A DNA stretch of 38,856 nt, taken from Acetoanaerobium pronyense (lineage in GTDB: Bacteria > Bacillota > Clostridia > Peptostreptococcales > Filifactoraceae). Position 1 is the first letter of the stretch, and every line of letters begins with the position of its first letter. Positions 16,510 to 25,422 of this stretch are shown here, one piece after another. The translations under genes and the position numbers were made by a program. The stretch is from positions 1 through 38,856 of the forward strand of contig NZ_JAGGLI010000029.1 in the NCBI RefSeq assembly GCF_017874355.1. The letters run 5' to 3'. Below the pieces are notes generated by a model. That model did no database searches. It was not told where the DNA came from and saw nothing but the letters and a program-made list of their open reading frames with translations.

Positions 16510-17322
16510 GTGGAAAAACTAATAATAACTCTTGCACCAACAGGAAATGTACCTACTAAGGAGCTAAATCCAAATACTCCTGTAACAGTGGATGAGATAG
16601 TAGAAGATATAAAAAAATGCAAAGAACTGGGGGTTTCTATAGCCCATATTCACGTTAGGGACAAAGAGGGGAATCCAACAAGTGATAGAGCTCTCTTTGA
16701 AAAAGTTCTTAAGAAGCTAGATGAGGATAATGTAGATATAATCAAGCAAGTGTCTACAGGAGCTAGGGGAGGAGAAAATACTGTAGAGTTTAGAGGACAG
16801 ATGCTGGATTTAAATGCTCATATGGCAAGTCTCTCAACTGGCTCCTCAAACTTTCCAAATAGCGTGAATGCAAACTCTCCAGAGCTTATAAAATCACTTG
16901 CAGAAAAAATGTATGCAAATAATATCAAACCGGAGATAGAGGCATTCGATGTTGGGATGATATCAAATGCAAAGAAGTTTCTTAAAAAAGGCATACTAAA
17001 GGGACCTCTTCATTTTAATCTAGTGATGAATGTACCAGGGTCTATTGAGGGAACACCAAAAAATCTTATGTTTATGATAGATAGTTTACCAGAAGGCTCA
17101 ACCTTTACAGTGTCAGGAATTGGAAAATCTCAGGTTCAAATGCTTACCATGGCTATAATTGCAGGAGGACATGTAAGGACAGGACTTGAAGATATACTTG
17201 AAATCGAAAAAGGGGTTCCTGCTTCTAATATGGAGCTAGTAGAGAGGGTTGTAAATATAGCAAAGGCTGTAGGAAGACCAATAGCAACTACAGCTGATGC
17301 TAAGGAAATACTTGGACTATAA
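16510..17322 (+). CDS. Beta-keto acid cleavage enzyme (BKACE, Kce-like)
   Basis: A 270-residue TIM-barrel metalloenzyme that condenses a beta-keto acid with acetyl-CoA to give acetoacetate and a new acyl-CoA. I chose GTG 16510 because GGAGG (16498-16502) is seven bases before it; ATG 16504 is only one base after that site. With this start the zinc ligands fall at His46 and His48 (AHIHVRD), exactly as in 3-keto-5-aminohexanoate cleavage enzyme. Ser82 and the Arg223/Glu227/Asp228 triad (HVRTGLEDI) also correspond. The residue facing the substrate amino group in Kce (Glu14, as I recall) is Val14 here (APTGNVPT), so the substrate likely differs from the lysine-fermentation intermediate. Last gene of the operon. 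Confidence 0.9.
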   Translation: MEKLIITLAPTGNVPTKELNPNTPVTVDEIVEDIKKCKELGVSIAHIHVRDKEGNPTSDRALFEKVLKKLDEDNVDIIKQVSTGARGGENTVEFRGQMLDLNAHMASLSTGSSNFPNSVNANSPELIKSLAEKMYANNIKPEIEAFDVGMISNAKKFLKKGILKGPLHFNLVMNVPGSIEGTPKNLMFMIDSLPEGSTFTVSGIGKSQVQMLTMAIIAGGHVRTGLEDILEIEKGVPASNMELVERVVNIAKAVGRPIATTADAKEILGL

Positions 17323-17370
17323 ATAAAATATTTGGTAAAAGATAAATTAGAATCTATAACTAAAAAATAA

Positions 17371-17424
17371 AAATCCTAGATTATAATCCTCTAACAATAA
17401 AGAGGTTTAATCTAGGATTTTTTC
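17371..17424 (+). terminator. Terminator closing the BKACE operon
   Basis: AAATCCTAGATTA pairs with TAATCTAGGATTT; an inner AATCCTCT/AGAGGTT stem extends it, and a T run follows. Confidence 0.85.
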
Positions 17425-17547
17425 TATATTTTTTTGGCGTTAAACTTTTCTATTAAATCTAAAAAAACAAGCTCATTTATAATAAAGTAGTATATAATTT
17501 TCACAGATGAAGTTTAATTATTGCTTTATAAATAAAGGATATTAAAA

Positions 17548-18636
17548 GTGGAGGATAATGTGGAAATAGTTAAGGTTGATAAAAAAAATATAGATAGGTT
17601 TTTAAGTCTTTCAAAAGAAATATATAAAAATAACCCTTTTTATAGAGATACTCTTACAAGAGCGGCAAGGGGTATATTGAGGGGGGAGGGAGAGATATGC
17701 AAAAGTAGCTTTATAGAGGGAGTAATGGTTATAAAAGAGGATGAAGTACTTGCGGGATGTATTTTTTCTATTGTAGATAGGATGGATGATATCCTTCAAA
17801 TAGCTTATTTTGAATCTAAAGAAGGTTATGAGGAGTCAATAAACATCCTTCTTGATTATGGAAAGGCTCTTGCAAGGCAAAAAGGAATTAAAAAGATGCT
17901 TGCAGGCCTTAATCTCCATGTGAACTATGGACTTGGATATTTGGCTAGTCATTTTGACTCTGTCCAGAGCCTTGGAAGTGCATATAATCCTCCATATTAC
18001 ATAGATTATTTTCAAAAAGTAGCAAGGGAGGAGATTAACCTTACTAGCTATATAGCAGATATGAAGGATATATCTATAGATATAGATACAAGGCTTAAAA
18101 ATAGAATATTAAAAAACTATACAGTAAGAAAAGCGGATTTTAAAAATATAGAAAAAGAGGCTAAGCTATATACAGATATAAACAATGACGCCTTTAAATC
18201 CCATAGATTTTATTATGAACGAAGAAAAGAAGAAGACCTTGAGCTATTTAAAGAGTATAGACTATTTCTAAAAGAAGAGAATCTATTATTTTTAGAGCAT
18301 AAAGGCAAGGAGGTAGGCTTTATGCTTTGGTACCCTGATTTCAACCAGCTCTTAAAAGAGGGAGAATCTTTAGGAATAAAATCTTTATTAAAAAGCAGGA
18401 TATTTTATAAAAAAATCGACACCTTCAAGATAGTAGAGCTTGGAGTAGCTCCAAAGCATCAAAAAACCGGGGGTGTTTATGCTCTATTTGATTACTGCAA
18501 AGGAATTACAAAGGAAAGATTCAAAAAATGCGAATCTGGATGGATACTTGACGAAAATATTTCTTCCAAAGGATTTGGAATTAGGTGGGGAAAAGATGAG
18601 TATAAAAAATACAAGGTGTTTTTGTTAGATGTTTAA
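17548..18636 (+). CDS. GNAT-superfamily acyltransferase-like protein (long, two-domain form)
   Basis: A 362-residue protein. It resembles a long GNAT-fold family that has YNPPYY at the end of the first half (near residue 150), a second GNAT-like half with INNDAFKSHRFYY, GFMLWYPDFNQLLKEG, VELGVAPKHQKTGG, and a C-terminal SGWILDEN...YKKYKVF. The APKHQKTGG loop corresponds to the acetyl-CoA pyrophosphate loop. The acceptor and acyl donor are unknown. GTG 17548 is the longest start; GTG 17560, four codons later with GGAGG before it, is also plausible. It overlaps the next gene by 8 bases, so the two are coupled. Confidence 0.72.
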   Translation: MEDNVEIVKVDKKNIDRFLSLSKEIYKNNPFYRDTLTRAARGILRGEGEICKSSFIEGVMVIKEDEVLAGCIFSIVDRMDDILQIAYFESKEGYEESINILLDYGKALARQKGIKKMLAGLNLHVNYGLGYLASHFDSVQSLGSAYNPPYYIDYFQKVAREEINLTSYIADMKDISIDIDTRLKNRILKNYTVRKADFKNIEKEAKLYTDINNDAFKSHRFYYERRKEEDLELFKEYRLFLKEENLLFLEHKGKEVGFMLWYPDFNQLLKEGESLGIKSLLKSRIFYKKIDTFKIVELGVAPKHQKTGGVYALFDYCKGITKERFKKCESGWILDENISSKGFGIRWGKDEYKKYKVFLLDV

Positions 18637-19648
18637 AAAAGAGATGTATAAAAAAATAAAATCCAAGGAAAAATATGGATTTTTAATATATAGTAAGGCA
18701 TCAGAGTTACCAGAGCTATGGGATGAAATAGCAAAGGAAAACTGTTTTTTAAAAAGAGAATTTTTAGGATTTTTGGAAGATGTGAATCCTTGCAAACAAA
18801 GATATCATATAAATATAAAAGAGGAGATAATACTTTTAGATTATGGTCTCAAAATAGATATATTTACATTTAAAAAAGGATTCTCTCTTAAATTTCCTAT
18901 AAATATAGTTGGGATACCTCTTTCTGTATCCTCAAAGGGATATTCCTATATGGATGATAAAGGGGATATACTCTCTGATTATATAAAAAAGACTATGAAG
19001 GCTGTAATTTTACTAAACTCTGATGACAAGCTCAAGCTTACGAAAGGCCATACTCTCTCGGATTTTGAGTTAAGTATTAGGTGGAGTAGTTTTGAGGATT
19101 ATCTAAAGTCAATGAGAAGTCATTACAGATATAGGACCACAAAGGCTCTCAAAAAATTTGAAGGAGTTAGGGTAGAGGCTGTTTCTAGGAATGAGTTTTC
19201 CAAAAATCTCTATAGATTTTATGAGGAGGTTTATGAAAGGTCAAGCAGCAAACTTGAAAAATTAAGTATAGATTATTTTAAAAAGCTCCCAGCGACCATC
19301 CTTGTATTTAAGGATGATGACAGAGAGCTTGGATTTGTCCAGCTTAAAGAGGCTGGAAATAAGCTTTATTTTCTTTTTTGCGGCTTTGATGAAGACTTAA
19401 ACAAAGAATACGACCTTTATTTGAATATGATTTTTCATATAATAAAGTATTCTATCGACCATGGATTTAGGCTATTATCTCTAGGTCAGACTACCGAAGA
19501 CATAAAATCAAAGGCAGGGGCATATGAAATAGATAAATATCTTTATTTTTCAAGCAAATATAAGGTTATAAACTTACTTGGAAATATCTTTATAAAGGCC
19601 TTATCCTACAAAAAACAATCACAAAGCTACAGAGTCTTTAAAGCTTAA
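18629..19648 (+). CDS. GNAT/FemAB-like (BioF2-type) acyltransferase
   Basis: A 339-residue protein. The C-terminal half looks like the FemAB/BioF2 GNAT group: [16 protein letters not shown] near 165-180, [20 protein letters not shown] near 231-250, [20 protein letters not shown] near 262-281, and [15 protein letters not shown] after it. Members of this group transfer aminoacyl or acyl groups to envelope or lipid precursors; no substrate can be assigned here. It starts inside the end of the preceding GNAT gene. Its stop overlaps the 3' end of the chemoreceptor gene on the opposite strand by 11 bases. Confidence 0.68.
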   Translation: MFKKEMYKKIKSKEKYGFLIYSKASELPELWDEIAKENCFLKREFLGFLEDVNPCKQRYHINIKEEIILLDYGLKIDIFTFKKGFSLKFPINIVGIPLSVSSKGYSYMDDKGDILSDYIKKTMKAVILLNSDDKLKLTKGHTLSDFELSIRWSSFEDYLKSMRSHYRYRTTKALKKFEGVRVEAVSRNEFSKNLYRFYEEVYERSSSKLEKLSIDYFKKLPATILVFKDDDRELGFVQLKEAGNKLYFLFCGFDEDLNKEYDLYLNMIFHIIKYSIDHGFRLLSLGQTTEDIKSKAGAYEIDKYLYFSSKYKVINLLGNIFIKALSYKKQSQSYRVFKA

Positions 19649-21641
19649 ACCTTTTAATCTCATCACTAAGATTATGGGAGATTTCATTAAGTTCTTGAGC
19701 GGATTTTGCCACCTCTTCTACGGCAAATGTTTGTTGGTCCATAGATCCAGAAACCTCTTCAGATGCAGCGGCAGTTTCTTCAGAAACGGCAGATATATTT
19801 TCAATGCTGCTCACTATTTTTTCTTTATCCTCATTAACTTCAGATACAGAGTTTCCTATGGCGTCTATGTTTTGACTTATCTTTTCGTAGGCGTCTTTTA
19901 TTGTTTCAAAAGAACTTATAACCTTCTCCACAGCAACTTCCTGCTCATTTCCTATCTCCTTTAGCTTTACCATGCTTTCAAAGGATTTGGAACCATCGTC
20001 TTGAATATTGTGGACGATTCTTTTCACATCATCTGCAGACTTTGCAGACTGCTCTGCAAGCTTTCTTATTTCATCAGCAACAACAGAGAATCCTCTTCCA
20101 GCTTCTCCAGCTCGTGCTGCTTCAATAGATGCATTAAGTGCTAGAAGATTTGTCTGGTCAGATATATTTGATATAGCATCAAGGATTCCACCTATTTCCT
20201 TTGTTCTTTCATTAAGCTGAAGTATTATTTTTTCGATATCTTCATTTGCTTTTATAGACTCTTTGTTTTTGACATCAAGATTATTTACAGACTCTACCCC
20301 ATCCCTATAAGCAAGGCCTGTATTTTGAGCAGACTCTATCATATTATTTGTATAAAGATTAAGGGTATTAAACTTTTCAGATAGAGATTGAGCAACGAAT
20401 GTACTGCTTTCTGCATCTTGTGCCTGTTCCTGAGCTCCTTTTGCTATATCCTCTACAGTTCTTGCTACATCATCAGCAGATGCACTTACCTCTTCGCTTA
20501 TTGCGGCTAAGCCCTCTGCTGATTGAGTGAGCTTTTGAGATACATTTTCTATATTTTTTACAAGCTTTCCAAGGTCTATTATAGTATCATCAAAAAATCT
20601 GCTCAAAACTCCTGCCTCATCATCGGAGCTTATATTGGATCTTGCAGTAAGGTCTCCAAGTCTAGCTTGATTCATAGTGGAAACAAGGCTTTTTATATTT
20701 TTAGCAAATTTCTTTGTAAAACCAAATACCAGTATCGATGCAAGGAGTATTCCAAGGATAGAAGCTATAGATATTATGATTATTAGAGCATTGAGGTCTG
20801 AGCGTATTTCATCATAATATATACTTGTAATTACGCTCCAGCCAAGAGCATCTATTCTTGATATGGTGGCATATTTTCGGACATTTTGACCATTTTCCAT
20901 AAATTCGTAGTATATCTCATTTACATTTCCTTGAGATATACCTTCGATAAGCTCTAAAGTCTGTAGCTCGCTACCAACCATAGAGTCATCTATATGGGTA
21001 AGGATAAGGTTGTTTCCGTCTATCACCATTGGATAGCCTTTTTCTCCTATCCTTATATCCTTTGTCTGACTGTTTAGTACATCAAGGGAAAGGTCAGCTG
21101 CAAGAACACCTACAAATGTACCCCCACCATCATAAACTGGGATACAGGCTGTAATAACCATTGCATTAATAGTGTCATCAAGATAGGCATCTGTCCATAT
21201 GAACCTACCTGCACTCTTAGCATCCTTATACCAATCTCTGGTCCTAGGGTCGTAATCCCCAAGATCATCATCAGGTTTCATTATCATTCTGCCGTCCTCT
21301 GTGCCAAGATAGATAAATTCTATCCCTTCATTGGAGCTTGCATAGCTATCTAGTACATTAAGAAGAGCTTCCTCGGCATTAGGGTCACTCATTATATTAG
21401 TGACAGTTTCCTGATCTGCAAGAGCACGGATGATTCCTTCGTATCCTGTAAGATAATTTTCGATAGAGTTAGTAATCTGCAAACCGATATCCTTTGCAGA
21501 CTCTATCTGATTATCTATTACAAGATTTGCTACCCTTGAGTAAGTCAAAGCCCCTACCCCTAGCTGTACTACTACCATTACTGCAATAAAAATCATTAAA
21601 AGTGTTTGTCTGATGCTCCGCTTTACTTTTATTTCCTCCAT
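19638..21641 (-). CDS. Methyl-accepting chemotaxis protein with amino-acid-type dCache domain
   Basis: A 667-residue chemoreceptor: TM1 about 13-34, extracellular dCache_1 domain about 35-275, TM2 about 280-303, HAMP about 305-360, and a cytoplasmic signalling domain to the end with the hairpin tip around [20 protein letters not shown] and [20 protein letters not shown]. In the dCache domain Tyr130, Arg135, Trp137, Tyr138, Tyr153, Asp155 and Asp183 match the spacing of the amino-acid-binding motif described for PctA-type receptors (the last residue is shifted by one). It is therefore predicted to sense an amino acid and signal through CheA/CheW. GAGGAGGAG precedes the ATG. Monocistronic, on the opposite strand to its neighbours. 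Confidence 0.94.
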   Translation of the reverse strand: MEEIKVKRSIRQTLLMIFIAVMVVVQLGVGALTYSRVANLVIDNQIESAKDIGLQITNSIENYLTGYEGIIRALADQETVTNIMSDPNAEEALLNVLDSYASSNEGIEFIYLGTEDGRMIMKPDDDLGDYDPRTRDWYKDAKSAGRFIWTDAYLDDTINAMVITACIPVYDGGGTFVGVLAADLSLDVLNSQTKDIRIGEKGYPMVIDGNNLILTHIDDSMVGSELQTLELIEGISQGNVNEIYYEFMENGQNVRKYATISRIDALGWSVITSIYYDEIRSDLNALIIIISIASILGILLASILVFGFTKKFAKNIKSLVSTMNQARLGDLTARSNISSDDEAGVLSRFFDDTIIDLGKLVKNIENVSQKLTQSAEGLAAISEEVSASADDVARTVEDIAKGAQEQAQDAESSTFVAQSLSEKFNTLNLYTNNMIESAQNTGLAYRDGVESVNNLDVKNKESIKANEDIEKIILQLNERTKEIGGILDAISNISDQTNLLALNASIEAARAGEAGRGFSVVADEIRKLAEQSAKSADDVKRIVHNIQDDGSKSFESMVKLKEIGNEQEVAVEKVISSFETIKDAYEKISQNIDAIGNSVSEVNEDKEKIVSSIENISAVSEETAAASEEVSGSMDQQTFAVEEVAKSAQELNEISHNLSDEIKRFKL

Positions 21642-21919
21642 TTTCTCCTCCTCAAAATTATTATATATATTAAATAGCGCTTCATTAGTCCTTTAATCAT
21701 ATAAATTAAGGAACTTGCTAATGGAAATGGTAAAATTTAGTAAGAAAATTTTACAAAGCATACAATGAGATTATAACACCTATTTTATTTATATTGAAGT
21801 ATTATTGTAATTTTTTTGTAATATTACCAAATTATCTCTCGATAGTATAAAATATATTGAGAATGTAAAATAGATTAATATTTATAGTAGGGATATAATT
21901 AGCTAGTAAGGGGGAACTC
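21642..21919. promoter_or_regulatory. Divergent intergenic region with a possible promoter for the radical SAM cluster
   Basis: 278 AT-rich bases between the chemoreceptor (minus) and the first radical SAM gene (plus). TTGAGA at 21857-21862 and TATTTA at about 21879-21884 make a weak sigma-A-like pair for the plus strand, and TATAAT occurs at 21894-21899. I see no sigma-28 motif for the chemoreceptor and no convincing operator. Confidence 0.3.
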
Positions 21920-23287
21920 GTGAAGATTTTATTAGTAAAATGCCATAAAAATACAATATATTCAGCCTATCAACCTATAATATGCGAGCCCCTGGAGCTA
22001 GAATACATATCAACTATGTTGGATGAAGAATCTATAAAGCATAATATAATAGATAGGCTGATTGATAATAGAAGTTTTAAAAATTGCATCATTAATTGTA
22101 CTCCAGATGTTTTATTTTTGACAGGATATATTACGGCTGTTGACACCATATTAAAATATGCAAATTATGCAAAAAAACAGAATAAAGATATAAAGGTAGT
22201 TGTAGGAGGAGTCCATAGCGAGGTTAATTATGAGGATTTCTTCTCTTTAGATATAGATGTAATCCAGCATCAAGGAGATTTACATACTTCAAAAGCCCTA
22301 ATTAGATTTTTAAAGGAAGCATTTAATAGTTCTGGAAAAGAAAAATGGAGGGACTTCGACTATAAATCCCTTGAAGATATAAGTGGTTTAGCATATCTCC
22401 AACATGGAAACTGGAAAGTAAATGAGAAAAAAGCTATAGACTTTTATACCCTTCCTCTGCCAAAGAGGACTATTATGAAGGAGCATCCATATAAGGCAAG
22501 ATATATGAATTATATTGGCCTTGCTCTTCTGAAGACATCTATATCCTGCCCATATAGCTGTAGATTTTGTTACTGCAAAGAGATAAATAAAGGTATATAT
22601 CTAAAACGCCCTATTGAAGAAGTAATTATGGAAATAAAGGCTATAGATGAGGAGTATATCTGGATAGTGGATGATACCTTTCTTATAGATAGGACATCTA
22701 CACTTGATTTTATAGATAGGATAAAAAAAGAAGGTATAAATAAGAAATGGATTGCATATAGCAGAGCAGACTTTATAGCAAATAATGAAGACATCATAAA
22801 AATGCTTTCAGAAATAGGTTTTGTGGAGATAATAGCTGGACTAGAGGATTCCTCAGACGAGTTTTTGGATTCCTATGAAAAGGGAACAAGTAAAAATGAA
22901 GGGGAAGAAGCAGTAAGAATACTAAAGGAAAATAATATAAGGCTTACTGGACTTTTTCTAGCGGGGATAGACTTTAAAAAAAGAGATTTTAAGAGATTAA
23001 GGGCATGGATTAAAAAAATGAACCTAAAGAGCTACACAGTTTCCATATTTACCCCTCTTAAAGGAACCGAGCTTTATGAAGAATATAAAGACAGGATAGA
23101 TGTGAAGGACTTTTCAAAATATGATTTTCTTCATCTAGTACTTAGGCCAACACATATGAGCAAACTAAGATTTTATATGTATTTTTATATGATATATGTA
23201 GAGCAGTTTTTTTCAAGCCCATATATTAGGAGCTTTTTAAAACATAGATTAAAGGAAATACTGAAAAAAAAATCAATAAGTAAGTGA
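21920..23287 (+). CDS. B12-binding-type radical SAM protein (paralogue 1)
   Basis: A 455-residue protein. An N-terminal Rossmann-like domain of the cobalamin-binding class (1-135: MKILLVKC, LFLTGYITAVDTI, VVVGGVHSEV) is followed by the radical SAM core with Cys210, Cys214 and Cys217 (SCPYSCRFC) binding the [4Fe-4S] cluster, plus a further Cys219. The core continues with IWIVDDTFLID and a strand pattern ending TPLKGTELYEEY. The C-terminus is helical and basic. No DxHxxG cobalamin motif is seen, as is usual in this class. It shares CEPLELEY, the GLTGYIT-type segment and the C-terminal LxLRPTHMS pattern with the genes at 24012 and 26876, so these are paralogues. GTG start with AAGGGGG. Substrate unknown. 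Confidence 0.85.
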   Translation: MKILLVKCHKNTIYSAYQPIICEPLELEYISTMLDEESIKHNIIDRLIDNRSFKNCIINCTPDVLFLTGYITAVDTILKYANYAKKQNKDIKVVVGGVHSEVNYEDFFSLDIDVIQHQGDLHTSKALIRFLKEAFNSSGKEKWRDFDYKSLEDISGLAYLQHGNWKVNEKKAIDFYTLPLPKRTIMKEHPYKARYMNYIGLALLKTSISCPYSCRFCYCKEINKGIYLKRPIEEVIMEIKAIDEEYIWIVDDTFLIDRTSTLDFIDRIKKEGINKKWIAYSRADFIANNEDIIKMLSEIGFVEIIAGLEDSSDEFLDSYEKGTSKNEGEEAVRILKENNIRLTGLFLAGIDFKKRDFKRLRAWIKKMNLKSYTVSIFTPLKGTELYEEYKDRIDVKDFSKYDFLHLVLRPTHMSKLRFYMYFYMIYVEQFFSSPYIRSFLKHRLKEILKKKSISK

Positions 23288-23322
23288 AAAGTATATAGAA
23301 TTTAGTTTCTGAAAGGGGAATT

Positions 23323-24009
23323 TTGTTGTCAAATTCAACTATATGGAATTTCTGGGCAAAACGATATGAAAATCTCTGGGTACAAAAGGTATCCCTCGCT
23401 CCAACTAGAGCCAAAGTGATTGAGGAGCTTAGAGAAATTATAACTGAAAAAGATAAGGTGTATAGGATTCTGGATATAGGATGCGGCACAGGCCAGCTTA
23501 TCTTGGATATAAAAAGAAGTTTCAAAGAGTTTGATTTAGAGATACATGGAATTGATTTTTCAGAAAAAATGATAGAGTCTGCAAAAGAAAATCTAAAGGC
23601 TTCAGAAGTTTTTAGCAAAGAAAATAATAAAATAAAGGAAATTTGCGATGATGAAAGCTTATTAAATGTTATGGATACAGCTGATTTAAATAAAATCCAT
23701 AAAAAATTTCATATAATAACATGTACCCATTCATTTCCTTATTATAAAAATCAAAGGAAGGTACTTATGGATATGGGAAGTCTTTTGGATGAAAATGGAA
23801 CACTTATTATAGCAAATGCCTCTGAAAATACGGCATATGACAAAGTGGCAATGAAACTTGTAAAGCTAACTACTGGAAAGGCAACATACCCTAGCATTGA
23901 AAAGATGAATTCTATGAAGCCAAAAGAATTAATCCTTAAAAATATAATTAAAATAAAAGAGAGATTTTTTATGCCATCTATAATACTTTTCAGATGGAAG
24001 AAGGTGTAG
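23323..24009 (+). CDS. Class I SAM-dependent methyltransferase
   Basis: A 228-residue protein. An N-terminal cap (WNFWAKRYENLWVQKVSLAP) is followed by the SAM-binding motif ILDIGCGTGQL at about 49-59, the acidic GIDFSEKMIESAKENL at about 77-92, and a late DMGSLLDENGTLIIANAS segment. Start is TTG 23323 or the adjacent TTG 23326, with GAAAGGGG just upstream. The stop is almost fused to the next radical SAM gene, so it is part of the same transcript. Likely a tailoring O-, N- or C-methyltransferase for the cluster product, but the acceptor is unknown. Confidence 0.85.
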   Translation: MLSNSTIWNFWAKRYENLWVQKVSLAPTRAKVIEELREIITEKDKVYRILDIGCGTGQLILDIKRSFKEFDLEIHGIDFSEKMIESAKENLKASEVFSKENNKIKEICDDESLLNVMDTADLNKIHKKFHIITCTHSFPYYKNQRKVLMDMGSLLDENGTLIIANASENTAYDKVAMKLVKLTTGKATYPSIEKMNSMKPKELILKNIIKIKERFFMPSIILFRWKKV

Positions 24010-24011
24010 AT

Positions 24012-25406
24012 TTGAAAATACTTTTAGTGAGGCCAATGCCCCCAAAAGAAACCATAGGGCTAAAGCATATTATGATATGTGAGCCTCTAGAGCTTGAATA
24101 TCTAGTAGCAAATATAGACAAAGCCTGTGATGTTCAAATACTAGATATGATAATAGAGAAAAAATCTCTAAAGCATTTTATTGAAAAGTATAATCCAGAT
24201 ATAGTAGGTCTTACAGGGTATATCACCCATGTGAAGGTGATTAAAGATTATGCAAAGGAGATTAAAGAGATAAATAAGGATATAAAGGTAATTGCAGGTG
24301 GAGTTCACGCAGAGGTTGTGCCATCTGACTTTGTCTCAAAGCATATTGACTATATTATAGAGTCAGATCCAGTAGCTACATTTAATAGAATAATAGATGT
24401 AGCAAAAGAAGAAATAAATCAAAGAAGAAACAATAATATAGATAATAGTTATATTAATGATATCCATATACAGGGAACATATAAAGAAGGTTTTAAAAAT
24501 CCAAAGGTAAATACTTGGCCGAAAAATCATCCAGATAGAGCCATGACAAAGAGATACAGGAATAAATACTACTATATGTTTCATAACCCTTGCGCCCTTA
24601 TGAAGACCTCATATGGATGTCCATATAACTGTAGCTTTTGTTTTTGCAAGGAGATTACAGACGGAAGGTACTATGCTAGACCTATAGACGATGTCATAGA
24701 TGAGCTAAAAACTATACCTGAAAATGAGATTTATATAGTTGATGACGATTTTCTTTTTTCAAGGGAGAGGCTCACTGAGTTTTGCGATAAGCTTGAACAA
24801 AATAAAATAAAGAAGAGATTTTTAGTATATGGAAGATCAGACTTCGTATCAGAAAACGAAGATATTATTAAAAGGCTAGCTGAAAATGGACTAAGGGCTG
24901 TTATTGTAGGCCTTGAATCCTTCAAAAGAGAAGAGCTTGATATCTACAATAAAAAGACAAGCATAGAGGCAAATGAAAAGGCTGTTAATATTTTGCAAAA
25001 ATACGATATAGAGGTGTATGCAACTCTAATCATGCATATGGATTATGACAAAGAAGATTTTAAAAACTTAGGAAAATGGATTAAGGGTCTTGGACTGATG
25101 TTTGTAAATCTTCAGCCCCTTACCCCTCTTCCAGGTACTGATATATACGAGGAGTATGAACGCTCCTTGATTATAAAAAGAGAAGACTATGAAAAATGGG
25201 ATCTAGCTCATCTTGCGCTAATGCCATCAAAGATGTCCATAAGAAGTTATTATATAGAAATAATAAAGCTATACTACAGCATCACCATGAGACCTAAAAA
25301 TGTATGGAAGATGATTAAAACCTATGGAATTTCTCAGGTTCTAAAGCTTTCTTTAGGAAGCAGTGCAGTGACTTTTCAGTATATTAAAAAGGCAATCAAA
25401 GGATAA
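24012..25406 (+). CDS. B12-binding-type radical SAM protein (paralogue 2)
   Basis: A 464-residue protein counted from TTG 24012, which has AGAAGGTG at good spacing and restores the MKILLVRP start shared by its paralogues; ATG 23994 inside the methyltransferase is the alternative. A cobalamin-binding-type domain covers about 1-130 (ICEPLELEY, DIVGLTGYITHVK, VIAGGVHAEV). The radical SAM cysteines are Cys203, Cys207 and Cys210 (GCPYNCSFC), with an extra Cys212. YIVDDDFLF and LQPLTPLPGTDIYEEY follow. Residues about 140-180 form an insert that includes a polar Asn-rich stretch. It is closest to the protein encoded at 21920. Confidence 0.85.
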   Translation: MKILLVRPMPPKETIGLKHIMICEPLELEYLVANIDKACDVQILDMIIEKKSLKHFIEKYNPDIVGLTGYITHVKVIKDYAKEIKEINKDIKVIAGGVHAEVVPSDFVSKHIDYIIESDPVATFNRIIDVAKEEINQRRNNNIDNSYINDIHIQGTYKEGFKNPKVNTWPKNHPDRAMTKRYRNKYYYMFHNPCALMKTSYGCPYNCSFCFCKEITDGRYYARPIDDVIDELKTIPENEIYIVDDDFLFSRERLTEFCDKLEQNKIKKRFLVYGRSDFVSENEDIIKRLAENGLRAVIVGLESFKREELDIYNKKTSIEANEKAVNILQKYDIEVYATLIMHMDYDKEDFKNLGKWIKGLGLMFVNLQPLTPLPGTDIYEEYERSLIIKREDYEKWDLAHLALMPSKMSIRSYYIEIIKLYYSITMRPKNVWKMIKTYGISQVLKLSLGSSAVTFQYIKKAIKG

Positions 25407-25422
25407 ATCAGGAGATGATTTT

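Noticed and set aside
12385-17322. A standard lysine fermentation (kamA-kam-kdd-kce) cluster
   Set aside because: No aminomutase or 3,5-diaminohexanoate dehydrogenase is in the operon, and the BKACE amino-group pocket differs.
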